From the NCBI GenBank assembly GCA_963693085.1, contig OY856414.1, positions 261,668,001 through 261,732,000 of the forward strand: a stretch of 64,000 nucleotides of DNA, read 5' to 3'. Both the position numbers and the translations under genes were made by a program. Of the stretch, positions 60,249-64,000 are shown one piece after another (position 1 is the stretch's first letter; every line of letters starts with the position of its first letter). Under the pieces are notes generated by a model. It ran no database searches and had not been told where the DNA came from. It saw nothing but the letters and a program-made list of their open reading frames with translations. This DNA comes from Alisma plantago-aquatica. Its lineage: Eukaryota; Streptophyta; Magnoliopsida; Alismatales; Alismataceae.

Positions 60249-62190
60249 TGTTGATATATATGCCCATAGAGCCAATCATATGATGATTGAAATGGCATAC
60301 CATGTAACCAATTAGATTAACAATAAAGGAAATCTTCCAATTTATTCTATTTCAATTCGTTATGAGATAATGATGAAATATAATGAGTGTTTAAAGCATG
60401 ACATTACTAAATGACGCATGTCTTTAGGTTGATGAACTGAACAATGAGTTCATATGGATGTTAATAGTATGTGCATTCTTGTTATGTCCCTAGTCAGGTG
60501 TTATTATTGAGATATGATAGATAGTAATGACACATAAGACTAGAGTGTGTATTGGCTAATGAAAAAATCTCATCAGTCATGATATATATGATATCAAACC
60601 AACCACATAGATACTTGTTAATGAACATTGTATCAAACAGAACGATCTTGAGATTGATACATGGAAACCATCGTCAGTGGTCATAATCATCTCTCATAGT
60701 GAAGGTGGTGATTGTGGTTCTTAGACCTTAAATCACTCTACTTATCACATGCCATTCAGTGTACTTTGATAGGATCCATCGTGACATTGAATAAGGGTTT
60801 CCATAAAGATGATTATCAGATGCACTGTGACACATGGGGGTGACAATGAGTGATATAGATGGGATTTGTCCCTCCTAATAGAGTTTGATATCTAGGACAC
60901 TTTATAAGTGAGACTGATTAAAATGATGTGCACATGTAATCAATATGTGATATTGAGGTCTCATATATTTCAGATAGTCTGTTCTGGATCAAGGAACAAG
61001 GATTGAACATTGAGAGGATGATGATTCTATGACTCGAGTTCAGTTCGGATATCAATGACAAAGGAATTATACAACCAATATAACACCAATCATAGATCAT
61101 AGGTTGAAGTTGTTCATCAACTTTTTGGATTACTTGGGTAGCTATGAAGTGTTTCTAGACACTAATCTTTTCTTATGATGTTATAAGATGGTTATGGACA
61201 TTCACTACCAACGTAACTTGGAACCTATAGGGTCACACACATAGGATACACTTGGAATAGGATTTCATTCATGAATATATAGTTTAAACTTAATTATTAA
61301 GGAGTTAGGTATTCAATTTAAACAACATTGGTTTGATATTGGTGGATGAACTATGAATCGAGTGGTTTAATAAGTGAACTAATAATTTCAGTGTGTCAGG
61401 TCAATTAAACCAACTTTGGCAATTCTAGAATATGAACTGACCGGCTTAAGAAGTGAATTGATTGACTCATGTCTATGAACCAATCGACTTAGGTTGTGAA
61501 CTAAGTAGTTGGTGACTCAATTTGATTGATTCAAGGATTTGTGTCGACATCATGATGTGCATTAAACTAGATTATACTTGCCAATATGGTTGGGATTGGG
61601 AAACATGATGAAATAATAGGTTCAAGAGTAAAATTGATTGACTCACATGCCAACTGATCAGTTCACATGTGAACTGTCACTGGTTGCAAATATTCATGAA
61701 ATTTTGGTGCCTTCCGCTGCCACTCAGACTGCGAACCCTGAACCTAACCCTCTTATAAATAGAGGGGTACTGGGGAGTTCTCTGATACAACTCAATTACT
61801 TCAAACAGTTGTTTGTCCTCTCTAGTTGTGGTAATTGAGAGAGCCCGAGCAAGTCCTACTTGATAAAGGGAGGGATAACGAGGGAGAACAATTGTGGGAG
61901 AGAAAGTTGGTGCTAGTACACCAACGGAGAAAGCCAACTCCTTGTAAGTTCTATTAGAATGACAGAAGTTCCTAGTTGTATGTGTGGACTACCATAGAGG
62001 CTTGAATCTTTTCTCATTAGTAGGAAAACATCAAGCTTCAATTCGTGAGGAGTTTCTACAGACAATGTTTGAGTGCGACTTGAAGAAAGGCACATATTGC
62101 AATGAGGAATAGTCATTAGATTTTCTCTAGGACAAAGTATGACCTCATAAACGATCCCTCCCCATTGCATATTTGTTGATGTGACCAGTT
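60249..62190 (+). mobile_element. 3' LTR of the right-hand copia element (end approximate)
   Basis: It starts TGTTGATATATATGCCCA after ACTCGGAGTA, a weak polypurine tract; this TGTTGRTRTATGCCC start is common in plant copia elements of this type. A TATAAATA box lies at 61754-61761. The end was not fixed: I place it near 62190, where LTR-like sequence gives way to C/T-rich DNA, and no target duplication was found. Confidence 0.55.
61754..61761 (+). promoter_or_regulatory. TATA box of the copia LTR
   Basis: TATAAATA within CTCTTATAAATAGAGG, about 1.5 kb into the LTR on the strand of the element. This is a typical U3 position. Confidence 0.5.
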
Positions 62191-62593
62191 GTTGAAGGGA
62201 AATATGGAAGATAAAATTTTTGGTTCCATTACACTACCACCATCATTATCCTCTTCTTCTACCACATCTTATTTCTTCCTATTTTGTCTTTTTTCCTTCA
62301 TCTTTCTAACATAGTTTTTTATGTTTTGCACCCCTTTTCTTTTCATCTATATATGCCCTTATCAACATCTATTTTCGTCTCTCCTCCCCCTCCCTCACCA
62401 CTTTCTTTGCAGCCAGACTTACTCCTCCATCTTTCTCATATTATACCTTTTTCAAGTAACATTTTTTTACTTTTAACCCATCATGTCATTTCTAGTCATT
62501 GATTCAGATTGATCATCTAGAATCTCATTTATGAACATATCTTGTATGCTATTTGTACTTTTAAATACCACAAGCACAATATATTTCTTCCAC
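62191..62593. other. Pyrimidine-rich spacer
   Basis: About 400 bases between the copia LTR and the second large CACTA element, rich in CTTCTTCT and CCCTCC runs. No gene or repeat is recognised. Confidence 0.4.
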
Positions 62594-64000
62594 CACTACT
62601 ACAGAAACGGCCTTTGGCGTCGGTCGTTTAACCCCATTTGGCGTCGGTTTCCGACCGACGCCTATGTGGGCGCCGCTAAAGGTCGAACACTTCGGCGTCG
62701 GTTTTTTAACCGACACCTATTTAATCTATAGGCGTCAGTCGTTTAGTAGATAACCGACGCCCAAAGGGTTCGCGCCACAGAAAACGGCGTCATCTAGGGC
62801 ACTTTCTGTGTCGGTTATTTACTAAACAACCGACGCCTATATGGAATATAGTGTCGGTCTTTTGGTAGATAACCGACGCATAAAGTGCCCTAGATGACGC
62901 CATTTTCTGTGGCGCGAACACTTTTGGCGTCCGTTATATACCAAAAGACTGACGCCTATAGATTAAATAGGTGTCGGTTTGATATGAATATCCGACGCCA
63001 TTTCCAGGACTACTTTGGCCACATCAGGCGTCGGTTTTTTGAAAAAAACCGACGCTGTAGGTCTTTGCTGACGGTTTTCTATAAATAACCGACGCCTATT
63101 TATATATTTTTTTTCATATCAGTTTGCAGGCCTGCTGTGGCTGGTCAGCAGGATGAGAACCTGCAGTTCAGTTTTCTGAACTGCAGGTTTACGACATCCA
63201 TTGATATCAGCCTACAAACAGGCCGCAAACCTGCAAAAGTCACAAGGAAAATTTCACACAAGTACATACATTCAGACATCAATTCAATTCTCACATTCAC
63301 ACATATAGAAACATTCAAATACATGTATTAACATTCAGAAATATTCATTTACAATGTATCATTCATTATCGCTATCAACATCCCAATTATATCTTACAGT
63401 TGCCACTGCTTGTATGGCTTTTGCCGATTCTTCTCTTACTTCATTTAATGCTTCCATCGTATATGGATCATATATATTTTTTAAGCGTTTACCTATAGTG
63501 TGGTCAGTTTTAAACACCTGCAAAGAGAATGATGTATATATATAAGTAATAATATAAAAATAAGATTGATATATTTCATACTAACTAATGAGACTATATA
63601 TAATACCTCATGTATGCTATCGATGTCCAATGCGGCATGTTTGATAATCATCTACATAAATCGCATCACATAGTATGCGCATGCCCAACCATTGTCTTGT
63701 GTAGCACACTATAAATTGAAACATACAAAATAATACAACTAAGCACAATTCACATCAATAATATATATATTCGAGTCGGGAACTTACTTGTACGTTCTGC
63801 CAATTTATTGGCTGGTTCTTTTTCCTTGGGACTGTTCCTACAGCCTTTTTGAATGCATCTAAACCCCTACATGTTAATATAACACAATAAATTGCATAAG
63901 TAAATAGTAATGTAATAAAAGATGTTAACGGATATAAAAATGAAATATTTCTCACCAGAATAATGACATTCTCATTACGTGTCCAATTTTAGTGTTCAAT
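62594..64000 (-). mobile_element. CACTA (En/Spm) transposon, left end, runs off window
   Basis: It starts CACTACTACAGAAACGG, the same as the right terminus of the element at 29231-39068. Subterminal pairs of GCGTCGGTT and AACCGACGC fill 62635-63100, at least seven pairs. The stretch at 63120-63220, with two inverted CTGCAG-containing blocks, matches 29690-29800 of the other element. It is the same family in the same orientation; the rest lies beyond the window. Confidence 0.93.
63359..64000 (-). pseudogene. Ulp1-type protease gene of the right-edge CACTA element, 3' part
   Basis: This is the 3' exons of the gene found at 30069-33513. The last exon (about 63514-63359, stop TGA) ends in VRYNWDVDSDNE. 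The exon at about 63706-63605 has QDNGWACAYYVMRF with the catalytic Cys kept but the following Gly changed to Ala, then a TAG stop five codons further on. An upstream exon at about 63869-63789 matches 30593-30510. The family function is that of a SUMO-type cysteine protease; this copy is broken. Confidence 0.75.

Overview
The window looks like nuclear DNA of a flowering plant. It holds one recognisable host gene, a plant secreted endo-1,4-beta-glucanase (GH9 with a C-terminal CBM49), in AT-rich sequence packed with plant transposable elements: Tekay-like chromoviruses, a Tat/Athila-like gypsy element, copia elements, En/Spm (CACTA) transposons, a SINE and a LINE tail. The high GC of the glucanase first exon against AT-rich surroundings suggests a monocot, but that is an inference and no species can be named.

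Layout. 1-8143: 3' half of a decayed chromovirus (gag end, protease, RT, RNase H, integrase, chromodomain) and its roughly 4-kb 3' LTR. 8144-13364: AT-rich DNA without genes, with a 206-bp tandem duplication and a microsatellite-bounded inverted-repeat element. 13365-50229: a four-deep nest about 37 kb long. A minus-strand Tat/Athila-like gypsy element (13365-50229) has in its 3' LTR a minus-strand copia element (13983-43395) that carries gag but no visible pol. The copia gag gene is split by a plus-strand Tekay-like chromovirus (18498-40861). The 3' LTR of that chromovirus is split by an autonomous-type CACTA transposon (29231-39068). A solo LTR (25659-28440) interrupts the chromovirus interior. 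A 973-bp non-autonomous CACTA element and a LINE tail sit in the outer gypsy interior. Boundaries come from LTR pairs, TG..CA ends, primer-binding sites, polypurine tracts and target-site duplications.

50230-64000: a tRNA-type SINE with a 15-bp duplication (50982-51141), then the glucanase gene (52211-54864, four exons, 628 codons, all splices in frame) with a hairpin MITE in intron 2. A decayed copia element with its 3' LTR follows (about 56580-62190). A second CACTA element starts at 62594 and runs off the right edge.

The larger CACTA element carries two minus-strand genes. One is a TNPD-type transposase held in a single frame and broken only by stop codons. The other is a multi-exon gene joining a Ptta/En-Spm-like N-terminus, a DUF8039-like part and a Ulp1-type cysteine protease with its catalytic residues present. 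Upstream of the transposase are two tandem copies of a near-perfect hairpin of about 193 bp. The Ulp1-type part recurs in the element at the right edge. No bacterial-type operon, CRISPR array, rRNA or true tRNA gene was seen.
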